The translations under genes and the position numbers were made by a program. 13,767 bases of DNA from Streptomyces violaceus (GTDB taxonomy: Bacteria; Actinomycetota; Actinomycetes; Streptomycetales; Streptomycetaceae): the NCBI GenBank assembly GCA_000715635.1, contig KL569100.1, positions 151,561-165,327 of the forward strand, given 5' to 3'. The notes below the pieces were generated by a model that did no database searches, was not told the DNA's origin, and saw only the letters and a program-made list of their open reading frames with translations. Below are positions 6,289 to 13,474 of the stretch, one piece after another; the first letter of the stretch is position 1; the number at the start of each line of letters is the position of its first letter.

Positions 6289-7425
6289 ATGACCAGACCG
6301 CTCACCCTGCTGTGGCAGATCAACGCTGTCGATGGCGAGACTCCCTGGCTGCCGAGCACTCGATCGCCGGCAACGTTCGACCGGCTGAGGACGCTGGCTT
6401 CCCGGCTCGACGAACTCGGGTTCTTCGGAGCCCTGACCACCGCACGCGAGGCCATCGCTCTGGTCTCGACGACGGAACACCTGCGCTTCCTGGTGCCGGA
6501 ATACCCCGGCGTAAAGCCCCCCGCGCTACTGGCAGAGGAGGCCCAGGTCTTCGACGCCTACTCGGGCGGCCGCCTCATCTACAACCAGATCAACGGCCGA
6601 GACACGATCTTGGCGCGCTACGGCGTGGACCTCGACCACGACACCCGGTACGAGTACTCGGCCGAGTACTGGACGCAGTTCAAGGCCCTCTATGCGGACG
6701 ACCGCTCCGGGTACCAGGGCAAGCACTTCCACTACGGGCCGCAGTTCCGCCCCGAGCATTTCGGGCCGCGGCAGGCGCCCCACACGCCGGTCTGGGGCTC
6801 CGGCCAGTCACCGGCCGGCATCGCCCACGCAGGGGAGAGCCTCGATGCCTACCTCTTCTTCCTCGCCCGCCCGGAAGCGGCTCGTGGGCAGGTGGACGCC
6901 GTGCGCGCAGGAGCCGCGGCGCACGGCCGCAGCATCCGGATCGGCGCCCTGAGCTCGATCATCGTGCGGGAGACCGAAGAGGAGGCCTGGGCCGAGTTCG
7001 AAAGGCGGCTGTCGCTGACTCCGCCCGAGCCGATCATCGAGTCCGCCGACCGGTACGTGCGCAGCATCAACGGCGCGCGACTGCGAGACCTGAAGCACCC
7101 CCACCCCCACGTGCAGGCTCGGATCGATGCGCTCAACGCCGGGCGCCTGCCCACGCTCGACGAACTGCGCTTCGCACCCGCCCAGGCGTCCGGCATCTGG
7201 CCCGTGGCCGAGCCCGCGTTCGACATTCTCGGGAGGGGATCGTCCAACTACCTGGTGGGCAGCGCCGACAACGTGGCAGCCCGCATCCATGAGATTTCCG
7301 ACCAACTCGGCATCGACATCTGGATCTTCCAATCCTGGCCCCTCCTCCAGGAGGCCGAATATGTGGCGCGTCTGCTGTTCCCGCTGATCGAGCGCCACCA
7401 CCCCGCGCCGGTCCTGGCCGACTGA
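6289..7425 (+). CDS. SsuD-like FMNH2-dependent monooxygenase
   Basis: Predicted 378 aa from ATG 6289, close to the 381 aa of E. coli SsuD; homology begins right at this Met, and AAAGGA (6271-6276) is a rather distant ribosome binding site. The whole chain follows the SsuD pattern: TFDRLRTLASRLDELGFFGAL (29-49), LRFLVPEYPGVKPPALLAEEAQVFDAYSGGRLIYNQINGRD (65-105), YEYSAEYWTQFKALY (121-135), YLVGSADNVAARI (321-333) and PLLQEAEYVARLLFPLIE (351-368). SsuD cleaves alkanesulfonates to aldehyde and sulfite using reduced FMN from a partner reductase. By eye, several E. coli SsuD active-site residues are not kept: Arg226 and His228 align with L221 and S223, Tyr331 with W350, and Cys54 has no counterpart. 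It may therefore act on a different organosulfur compound (sulfone, sulfonate or sulfinate precursor). First gene of a tightly packed operon. Confidence 0.85.
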   Translation: MTRPLTLLWQINAVDGETPWLPSTRSPATFDRLRTLASRLDELGFFGALTTAREAIALVSTTEHLRFLVPEYPGVKPPALLAEEAQVFDAYSGGRLIYNQINGRDTILARYGVDLDHDTRYEYSAEYWTQFKALYADDRSGYQGKHFHYGPQFRPEHFGPRQAPHTPVWGSGQSPAGIAHAGESLDAYLFFLARPEAARGQVDAVRAGAAAHGRSIRIGALSSIIVRETEEEAWAEFERRLSLTPPEPIIESADRYVRSINGARLRDLKHPHPHVQARIDALNAGRLPTLDELRFAPAQASGIWPVAEPAFDILGRGSSNYLVGSADNVAARIHEISDQLGIDIWIFQSWPLLQEAEYVARLLFPLIERHHPAPVLAD

Positions 7426-7437
7426 GGGGCAGGCGCC

Positions 7438-8565
7438 ATGCAATTCGGACTCGCAGATCTCGGCGAGAACAGTGCCAACCCTGTCACCGGTGAGGTGACA
7501 CCTGCTCGACAGCGGCTGGAGCAGCTGGCCGGCCTCGCCGTCCTGGCCGAGGAGCTGGGCTTCGACGCTTTCGGAGTAGGGGAACGGCATTCGGGCTCGT
7601 TCCTCACTTCCTCTACCGGCATCCTCCTCGCCGTCGCGGCGCAACGGACCAAGCGCATACGTTTGCTCCCCACGGTCGCTGTGCTGCCTGCCACCGATCC
7701 CGTGCGCACCGCAGAGGACTACGCGACCTTGGAGATTCTCTCCGGTTCACGGATTGAGCTGGTCATCGGCAAGGGCAACGACCGCTATCAGATGGAGCTG
7801 TTCGGGATCACAGCCGAAAACCAGTGGGAACGCCTCCGGGAACACTATGAAGTGGTCCGCGACCTGCTGGCCGGAGTCCCCGTCTCTCGGGCTCCGGCCA
7901 CCCGCCCGGAGCTTCGCGATGCGATCAGCTATCCACGCCCGCGCGCTCCCATCCGGATCTGGCATGGCAGCGCGTCCTCCCGCGACTCAGTGCTCCTCGC
8001 GGCCACCAACGGCGATCCCCTCTTCACTGCCAATGCCCTGCACGAGCGCACCGTGTACGCCGAACTCATCGAGCTCTACCGACACTCCTGGGTCCATGCC
8101 GGCCATGGGACGGATCCGAACCAGGCCACCGTGGCGGCCGGGGCCGGCTTCTTCCATGTGGCGAGGACCAGCCAAGAGGCACGTGACCAGGCTCGCCCGT
8201 ACCTCGAGGGATACCTGGCCCAGGGACTGCGGGCCCTGGACGACCTGGACTTCCACACGCTCGAGGACTGGATCGAACGGGGGCCGGCACTGATCGGAAG
8301 CCCCGCCCAGATCATCGACAAGATCCTTGCGAACCACGCCGCGTACGGACATGTGCTGCAGTTCTTCGACCTGCACAACATGAAGATCCCCGCTCCCTTG
8401 GTACGGGCCAGTCTGGAGCTCTTCGCGGGTGAGTGCCGCGACGTCATCAACAGGGAGGCGCCCGGCCAGGCATGGCCCCAGCCCGCCTCGACGGCGGTGT
8501 CCGCAGCCCACGACACAACTGATGCTGTGCCCGGGAACCCCACTGGAACAGAAGGTGGGGCATGA
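7438..8565 (+). CDS. Luciferase-like (LLM class) flavin-dependent oxidoreductase
   Basis: Predicted 375 aa from ATG 7438, with GAGGGG (7424-7429) 8 bases upstream, overlapping the previous stop. The TIM-barrel family shows in LAEELGFDAFGVGERHSGSF (36-55), where the GERH tetrad is typical of luciferase-like enzymes, in RIRLLPTVAVLPATDPVRTAEDYATLEILSGSRIELVIGKG (73-113), and in a late HVLQFFDLHNMKIP segment. The last 30 or so residues are a Pro/Ala/Thr-rich tail. Enzymes of this class use reduced FMN (less often F420) and oxygen to oxidise or cleave small substrates. It differs clearly from the SsuD-like protein upstream, so the two probably catalyse successive steps rather than forming duplicates. 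Its stop overlaps the next start (ATGA). Confidence 0.85.
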   Translation: MQFGLADLGENSANPVTGEVTPARQRLEQLAGLAVLAEELGFDAFGVGERHSGSFLTSSTGILLAVAAQRTKRIRLLPTVAVLPATDPVRTAEDYATLEILSGSRIELVIGKGNDRYQMELFGITAENQWERLREHYEVVRDLLAGVPVSRAPATRPELRDAISYPRPRAPIRIWHGSASSRDSVLLAATNGDPLFTANALHERTVYAELIELYRHSWVHAGHGTDPNQATVAAGAGFFHVARTSQEARDQARPYLEGYLAQGLRALDDLDFHTLEDWIERGPALIGSPAQIIDKILANHAAYGHVLQFFDLHNMKIPAPLVRASLELFAGECRDVINREAPGQAWPQPASTAVSAAHDTTDAVPGNPTGTEGGA

Positions 8566-9527
8566 AGGCCAAGCATGTGACCGACCTCGTGGGCAATACT
8601 CCGCTCGTCAGACTGCCCCGGCTCGCCGAAAACACCAAGGCCACCGTGCTGGTGAAGCTCGAAGGGCAAAACCCCGGCGGATCGAGCAAGGACCGCATCG
8701 CACTGGCCATGGTGCGTGACGCCGAGGCCACCGGAAACCTCCGTCCCGGGGCACGGATCATCGAGGCGACGTCCGGTAACACGGGCATCGGCCTGGCGCT
8801 GGTCGGTGCGGCCACCGGGCACCCGGTCACGCTGGTGGTCAGCTCCGCCGTGTCGCAGGAGAAGCGCGCCATACTGCTGGCGCTGGGCGCCGAACTGATC
8901 GAGGCGGACTGGGATCTTCACCCGGACTCTGCCGATAGTGCTCGCTCGATCGCCGAACAGTTGATCCGTGAAGACCCGGCAGCCTGGCGCCCCAGCCAGT
9001 ACGACAACCCGCTCAACCCGCAGGCGCACTACGGGGGCACGGGTCCGGAAATTTGGCATGACACCAACCACACCGTGACCCACGTGGTCGCCTCCATCGG
9101 CACCGGCGGCACGATCAGCGGCACCGCCCGGTTCCTGAAGGAAGCCAGTGCGGGACAGGTACAGGTCATCGGAGCCGACCCTGAAGGCTCGACCTACTCG
9201 GGACTGCCGCCGGGCGCCATCGTGGTTGACGGCGTGGGCAGTCGCTGGACGCCCGACCTGTGGCCCTCGACCTATTCGCCCGAACTGGTCGACCGGCTCG
9301 TCACAGTCGACAACACGCGCGTCTACCGGACAGTCCGCGAACTCGCCCACCGCGAAGGACTGCTGGTCGGCCCATCGGCCGGACTGACCGTGGCGGCCGC
9401 CCTGGACGTCGCCGGCGACGCGCCGCCGCATGCCGTGGTAGTCGCCATCGCCCCCGACCGCGGCGCCAACTACCTCACCAAGGCCTACAGCGACAACTGG
9501 CTGCACGAGCAGGGGGTGAAACGGTGA
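8562..9527 (+). CDS. Cysteine synthase / CBS-like PLP-dependent enzyme
   Basis: Predicted 321 aa; ATG 8562 overlaps the upstream stop. Fold-type II PLP signatures are clear: GNTPLVRL (11-18), NPGGSSKDR with Lys43 as the PLP Schiff-base lysine (37-45), the TSGNTG substrate loop (70-75), QYDNPLNPQAHYGGTGPEI (146-164), the phosphate loop GTGGTISG (180-187) and PSAG (271-274). There are no C-terminal CBS domains. The late APDRGANYLTKAYSDNWL (297-314) resembles the cystathionine beta-synthase/CysM side of the family more than classical CysK. The expected reaction is beta-replacement on O-acetyl- or O-phosphoserine (or serine) with sulfide or another thiol, giving cysteine. Embedded in a desulfurization operon, it would feed liberated sulfur into cysteine. 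A specialised nucleophile (for example sulfite or thiosulfate) cannot be excluded. Confidence 0.85.
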   Translation: MKAKHVTDLVGNTPLVRLPRLAENTKATVLVKLEGQNPGGSSKDRIALAMVRDAEATGNLRPGARIIEATSGNTGIGLALVGAATGHPVTLVVSSAVSQEKRAILLALGAELIEADWDLHPDSADSARSIAEQLIREDPAAWRPSQYDNPLNPQAHYGGTGPEIWHDTNHTVTHVVASIGTGGTISGTARFLKEASAGQVQVIGADPEGSTYSGLPPGAIVVDGVGSRWTPDLWPSTYSPELVDRLVTVDNTRVYRTVRELAHREGLLVGPSAGLTVAAALDVAGDAPPHAVVVAIAPDRGANYLTKAYSDNWLHEQGVKR

Positions 9528-10378
9528 AGCTAACCAACCGCCCACGGCGCACCCATGCCGAAGAAGAAGAAAAACCCCGCCTGGTGTCCCCCGGACACGC
9601 CGCACGAAGTGCTGTACCGCGCTGGTTGCAAGGCCTCTTGACACCCCTCCTGCCCGCAGCCCTACTGACATGGTGGGTGACAGGCACCGTGACCGGATCT
9701 ATTCCGCAGCGGGTGCTGCCTGGCCCCTTCGAAATTTGGGAAGCCATCCAGCGGCTCACCGAGAACGGCGAGATCCTCCGCCACCTCAGGGCGTCACTGG
9801 CTCGTGCAGGGGCCGGCCTGTTCACCGGAGGCATCGCCGGATGCCTCCTAGGTCTGGTGACAGGACTGAGCACTCTCGGGAACCGTCTGATCGACCCTCT
9901 CATCCAGGCCATTCGCACCATCCCGCCGCTCGCGCTGCTCTCCCTGTTCATCCTCTGGTTCGGGGTGGGCGAAGCGCCCAAGGTCGCCCTGATCGCCCTG
10001 GGCGCCGCCTTCCCTCTCTACATCAACACCGTCGGCGGAATCCGTGCCGTGGACACTCGACTCCTGGAGGCAGCCAAAACCTACGGAGTGAAGCCGCGCC
10101 GGCGAATCATCAGCATCGTCCTCCCTCAGACGCTGCCGTCAATCTTCAGCGGCATCCGCCTCGCGGCGTCAATCTCCATCATGCTGCTGGTGGCCGCGGA
10201 GCAAGTGAGCACCGCAGGGCTGGGCTTTCTACTCTTGCAGGGACAGTCATACTTCGACACCGCCCAGGTCATCGTCGTTCTTCTCGTCTACGCCCTCCTC
10301 GGCATGCTCGTGGACCTGCTAGTGCGCTTTGCAGAGCGGCTGGCGCTGCCGTGGACCGGGCGGGAGACGCGGCGATGA
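9524..10378 (+). CDS. ABC transporter permease, SsuC/TauC type
   Basis: Predicted 284 aa. The start is taken as GTG 9524, overlapping the upstream stop as GTGA, with AGGGGG about 8 bases upstream. A charged cytoplasmic N-terminus (EEEE at 13-16) precedes about six membrane helices beginning near residue 38. The permease hallmark EAA loop spans about 175-215 (RAVDTRLLEAAKTYGVKPRRR, then IVLPQTLPSIFSGIRLA), which docks on the ATPase encoded next. PLIQAIRTIPPLALLSLFILWFGVGE (125-150) is typical of nitrate/sulfonate/taurine permeases. It would form a homodimer in the membrane with the ATPase at 10375 and the lipoprotein at 12117, importing an organosulfur compound. The substrate class is inferred from family and neighbours. 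Confidence 0.88.
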   Translation: MKLTNRPRRTHAEEEEKPRLVSPGHAARSAVPRWLQGLLTPLLPAALLTWWVTGTVTGSIPQRVLPGPFEIWEAIQRLTENGEILRHLRASLARAGAGLFTGGIAGCLLGLVTGLSTLGNRLIDPLIQAIRTIPPLALLSLFILWFGVGEAPKVALIALGAAFPLYINTVGGIRAVDTRLLEAAKTYGVKPRRRIISIVLPQTLPSIFSGIRLAASISIMLLVAAEQVSTAGLGFLLLQGQSYFDTAQVIVVLLVYALLGMLVDLLVRFAERLALPWTGRETRR

Positions 10379-11205
10379 CCCCAGTACACCCCAACTCTGG
10401 GCACACGGATCAGCCCGTGGTCGAGGGCGCGGTGGACCCGTCAGACGCCGCGGTCAGTCTCCGGGGCGTCAGCCAGTCCTTCGGTAACCGCTCCGTGCTG
10501 GACGATGTGCACCTGACCATCCCCACTGGTCAGTTCGTGGCATTGCTCGGCCGCAGCGGCAGCGGCAAGACGGCATTGCTGCGCATTCTTTCCGGACTGG
10601 ATCCGGCCTCAGCCGGTGAGGTTAGGGTCGCGCAGCGACGGACGATGGTCTTCCAGGAACCTCGGCTCATCCCGTCCCAGCGAGTCTGGCGAAACGTGCT
10701 CTTGGGCTTGAACGCCCGCTCCCGGCGTACTGATGCGCTTGCCTGCCTGGCGGAAGTGGGGCTTGCGGACCACGCCGATGACTGGCCGGCGCTGCTCTCG
10801 GGCGGGGAGGCACAGCGGGTAGCCCTCGCCCGCGCTCTCATCCGCGAGCCACAGCTATTGCTCCTCGACGAGCCGTTCGCCGCCCTGGACGCCCTGACAC
10901 GCGTCAGCATGCACAGGTTGATACGCCGGCTCTGCGCCCTTCACGGTCCCGCAACGCTGTTGGTCACTCATGACGTCGACGAGGCGATCGCTCTCGCCGA
11001 CCGTGTCCTCGTGTTGGCAGACAGCCGCATAGGACTGGACCTGCGACTCGACCCAGCCCTGGACCGCAGCCAGGGGTCCTCGCAGCAAGTGGCCATACGC
11101 AGGACGCTGCTGCATGCCCTTGGCGCCGACGAGCAGACCGATCTCCCCCTCGCGTCCACCCAGACGGAGCTCGAGCGGCACAGAGGAGAACCGTCCCCGC
11201 CATGA
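10375..11205 (+). CDS. ABC transporter ATP-binding protein, SsuB/TauB type
   Basis: Predicted 276 aa from ATG 10375 (ATGA overlap with the permease stop). All nucleotide-binding motifs are present: Walker A GRSGSGKT (59-66), Q-loop MVFQEPRL (91-98), signature LSGGEAQR (141-148), Walker B LLLLDEPF (161-168), D-loop residues ALDAL (170-174) and the H-loop THD with His199. The region before residue 26 is a low-homology extension. SsuB-like proteins energise uptake of sulfonates, taurine or nitrate. Its stop overlaps the start of the hydrolase gene. Confidence 0.9.
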   Translation: MTPVHPNSGHTDQPVVEGAVDPSDAAVSLRGVSQSFGNRSVLDDVHLTIPTGQFVALLGRSGSGKTALLRILSGLDPASAGEVRVAQRRTMVFQEPRLIPSQRVWRNVLLGLNARSRRTDALACLAEVGLADHADDWPALLSGGEAQRVALARALIREPQLLLLDEPFAALDALTRVSMHRLIRRLCALHGPATLLVTHDVDEAIALADRVLVLADSRIGLDLRLDPALDRSQGSSQQVAIRRTLLHALGADEQTDLPLASTQTELERHRGEPSPP

Positions 11206-12044
11206 CCGTCAGACTGCAACACGACTACGCCATCCCCTATACCGCCGGACGCAGCGGGACCCGAACCTTGGACGTGCACCGGCCTGAAGGAGCCTCCTGC
11301 CTGCCCGTCATCGTCTGGCTGCACGGCGGTGGATGGGCGGCGGGACACAGCCGCGACGCAGAGGAGATCCGGCTCTGGCCGTGGGCCGAGCGACATCACG
11401 TCGTGGTGTCGGTCAACTACCGGCTCACAGGTGAGGCCACGCATCCGACGCAGCTGCAGGACGTCCGCGCCGCCCTCACGTGGGTATCGCGTCATGCCCG
11501 GGAGATCGGCGGCCTCGAGAGCCACATCTTCCTCGCCGGCGCCTCCGCCGGAGGGCACCTCGCCGCGGCCACCGCCCTCACCGCACAGCAGAGACTCTTC
11601 GACCAGCCGCCGCTGCCCTACGGCATCCGTGGCGTCCTGCCCTACTACCTCGTTCTCGACCCGCTGCGCTGGGACCGGGAAGTCGCCTCCTCCCCCCAGC
11701 CCGCCCCGGACACCTTCTCCGGCCGCCTCGCACTGCGGCGCGGATCTTGGCCCCCGCCACCGCGCGGCCGTGAACTCCTAGGCCCCAAGCAAGGCGCCTT
11801 GCCCAGCGCGGTCCTGACGGACCTGGACGCCGGCCCGTCGACTCCGCCCTTCCTAATCCTGCACGGCTCCAACGACAGCTGCGTCGACGTGGGACACAGC
11901 CGCGACCTGTATGAGTGGCTGCGGAGGCGTGGCGTGGACGCGACCCTGCTGCTCATCGGAGACGCCGATCACGGTGTCGCGCGGTTTCATACCGGGCCAG
12001 CGCTGGCCTTGGCCACGGCGTTCGTATCCGAGCACGTCGCCTGA
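11202..12044 (+). CDS. Alpha/beta hydrolase (carboxylesterase/BD-FAE-like)
   Basis: Predicted 280 aa from ATG 11202 (ATGA overlap). It carries the oxyanion-hole motif HGGGW (41-45), SVNYRL (70-75), the nucleophile elbow GASAGGH with Ser115 (113-119), the acid in HGSNDSCVD (Asp225) and the catalytic His257 in DADHG. This matches the hormone-sensitive-lipase/BD-FAE group of serine hydrolases, which cleave small esters or amides; no signal peptide is seen, so it is cytoplasmic. Its place between the ATPase and the binding-protein gene of one importer suggests it acts on the imported substrate or on an oxidation product, for instance an ester or formamide-type bond. A Pro/Arg-rich insert (about 170-200) is unusual. 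Substrate unknown. Confidence 0.85.
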   Translation: MTVRLQHDYAIPYTAGRSGTRTLDVHRPEGASCLPVIVWLHGGGWAAGHSRDAEEIRLWPWAERHHVVVSVNYRLTGEATHPTQLQDVRAALTWVSRHAREIGGLESHIFLAGASAGGHLAAATALTAQQRLFDQPPLPYGIRGVLPYYLVLDPLRWDREVASSPQPAPDTFSGRLALRRGSWPPPPRGRELLGPKQGALPSAVLTDLDAGPSTPPFLILHGSNDSCVDVGHSRDLYEWLRRRGVDATLLLIGDADHGVARFHTGPALALATAFVSEHVA

Positions 12045-12116
12045 TATACGCCAGCGCTTCTCCGGCTGATGTAGCGCCCGGAATCCCGCCCTGACCATTC
12101 CAACAGAGGAGAACCT

Positions 12117-13139
12117 TTGCCTGCCCTGCTGCTTCGCAGATTCCGCACTGCGGCCGCGGTCATTTCGCTGGCCTTCGTTCTGACCGCGTGCGGATCCGGC
12201 ATACCTGCCGGAAGCACTGGCTCCGCCGCAGGGGCCACCAACGGCGTGGTGGACAGCCTGCGCGTGGGATACGTCAGCACCGGCATCCTCGGCGGTGCCG
12301 AGGGCTATGCCTACCGTCACGGAAACTTCTCCGCCGACCTCAAAAAGGGGGGGATCAACGACGTCCAGTTGACGCCCTTCCCCGGTGGCAGCCAACCAGT
12401 CCTCCAGGCCCTCGTGGGCGGCAGCATCGATGTGGGTTTCCTGGGCAACACGTCATTCCTGACTGCCAAGGCGAACGGTCAGGACATCGTGCTGCTCAAC
12501 GAGACGTTGGTCGGCTTGGACCTGTGGGTCATCTCGCGCCCTGGCGGACCAAAGACACTCCGGCAGCTCGACAACGCCAAAATCGCCATTCCCTTCGGCG
12601 ACATCCAGGAACGTGTGGGCAAAGAAATCGAGGAGCGTGCCGGGCTCAAGCACGTGCAGTGGGTCAACGTGCCGCCGACCGGACAGGCCGACGCCCTGGC
12701 CAACGGCGCGGCTGACGCCGCCGTGGTCATCGCACGGGGCTCCTGGTCACGCCTGCTCACCCGGGGCTATCCGGTGGTGACGAAAGTCAGCCAGACCTTC
12801 CCCGATCTCGTCGGCGCCTCGGTCACCGTCACCACGCCGCAGTTCCTGAGGAGGCATCCCGGCTTCGCCGACGCTTACGAGAAGGCCCGGGCCAATGCCG
12901 TGCGTCTGGCGCAGAAGCAGGAAGATGCCTACAACACCTTCCAGGCTGAGGAGTTCCGTGAGGGCAAGGTGACGGCAGAGGAGGAGGCGGTGTATTACCC
13001 GGCATCGAGGTTCCAGACGAAACCGTTCACCGAAAAGGGCCTGACACTCCTACGCAAGGAGCTCAACTGGCTGATCGACCACGGCATCGCGAAGTCCCGA
13101 TTTGATCTCGACAAGGCGCTGGCGACCTACAAGTCGTGA
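12117..13139 (+). CDS. ABC transporter solute-binding lipoprotein (SsuA/TauA-like)
   Basis: Predicted 340 aa from TTG 12117, preceded by AGAGGAG (about 12105-12111). Residues 1-24 form a lipoprotein signal peptide with positively charged RRFR and the lipobox LTAC, giving the acylated Cys25. The mature part begins with a linker rich in Gly, Ser and Ala and continues as a two-lobed NMT1/SsuA-like receptor: LRVGYVSTGI near the start, VLQALVGGSIDVGFLGNTSFL (hinge region), and ADALANGAADAAVVIARGSW in the second lobe. It would capture the sulfur compound outside the membrane and deliver it to the permease at 9524. The gap of 72 bases to the hydrolase, with no evident terminator, suggests co-transcription. 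It differs from the DszB-like protein in having an export signal and no CPVP motif. Confidence 0.9.
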   Translation: MPALLLRRFRTAAAVISLAFVLTACGSGIPAGSTGSAAGATNGVVDSLRVGYVSTGILGGAEGYAYRHGNFSADLKKGGINDVQLTPFPGGSQPVLQALVGGSIDVGFLGNTSFLTAKANGQDIVLLNETLVGLDLWVISRPGGPKTLRQLDNAKIAIPFGDIQERVGKEIEERAGLKHVQWVNVPPTGQADALANGAADAAVVIARGSWSRLLTRGYPVVTKVSQTFPDLVGASVTVTTPQFLRRHPGFADAYEKARANAVRLAQKQEDAYNTFQAEEFREGKVTAEEEAVYYPASRFQTKPFTEKGLTLLRKELNWLIDHGIAKSRFDLDKALATYKS

Positions 13140-13474
13140 CAGCACAGGCACAGTTCGCACCAGGACAGGTTCGCTGCCCCGGAGAAGGCAATGGGGGGAT
13201 GACACTCACGGATCGCGGCACGGTGCAGCCCGCCTCACGCGTGCCACTTCCCCACGGACCCGATGCGACGTTAGGGGAGGGCCCCGCCGTGGCGTGTGAC
13301 GGCGGAATGCGGCGAGGCTCCCCGCGGGGTGCCAGCGCGGCCCGGGCGGTTGCCTGAAGGGCGGCGTGCCACGGACACGCCGGGTCGAAGGCGGCCAAGG
13401 AGAGACAGCAGCCGTAACGGCGTACTTGCTGAAGGGCAAGTGAACTGTGTGCGCACCGGACCGGCACCGTACAG
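13140..13474. other. Gene-free flank after the sulfur operon
   Basis: No supported gene. A frame overlapping the binding-protein stop (GTG 13136, 73 aa) encodes a low-complexity product without recognisable features. CCGCCGT (13284-13290) and ACGGCGG (13299-13305) form a 7-bp stem with an 8-base loop and could be a distant terminator for the operon, 144 bases past its last stop. CCCCGCGGGG at 13320-13329 is a perfect palindrome. Further transposase debris may extend into this stretch but cannot be read with confidence. Confidence 0.4.

Noticed and set aside
9260..9523. Long N-terminal extension of the permease
   Set aside because: The extra residues are an Arg-rich out-of-frame reading of the cysteine synthase gene; GTG 9524 gives a normal-length permease.
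8076..9671. Minus-strand frame of 531 aa
   Set aside because: It lies antisense to two well-supported genes (LLM oxidoreductase and cysteine synthase) and shows no domain.
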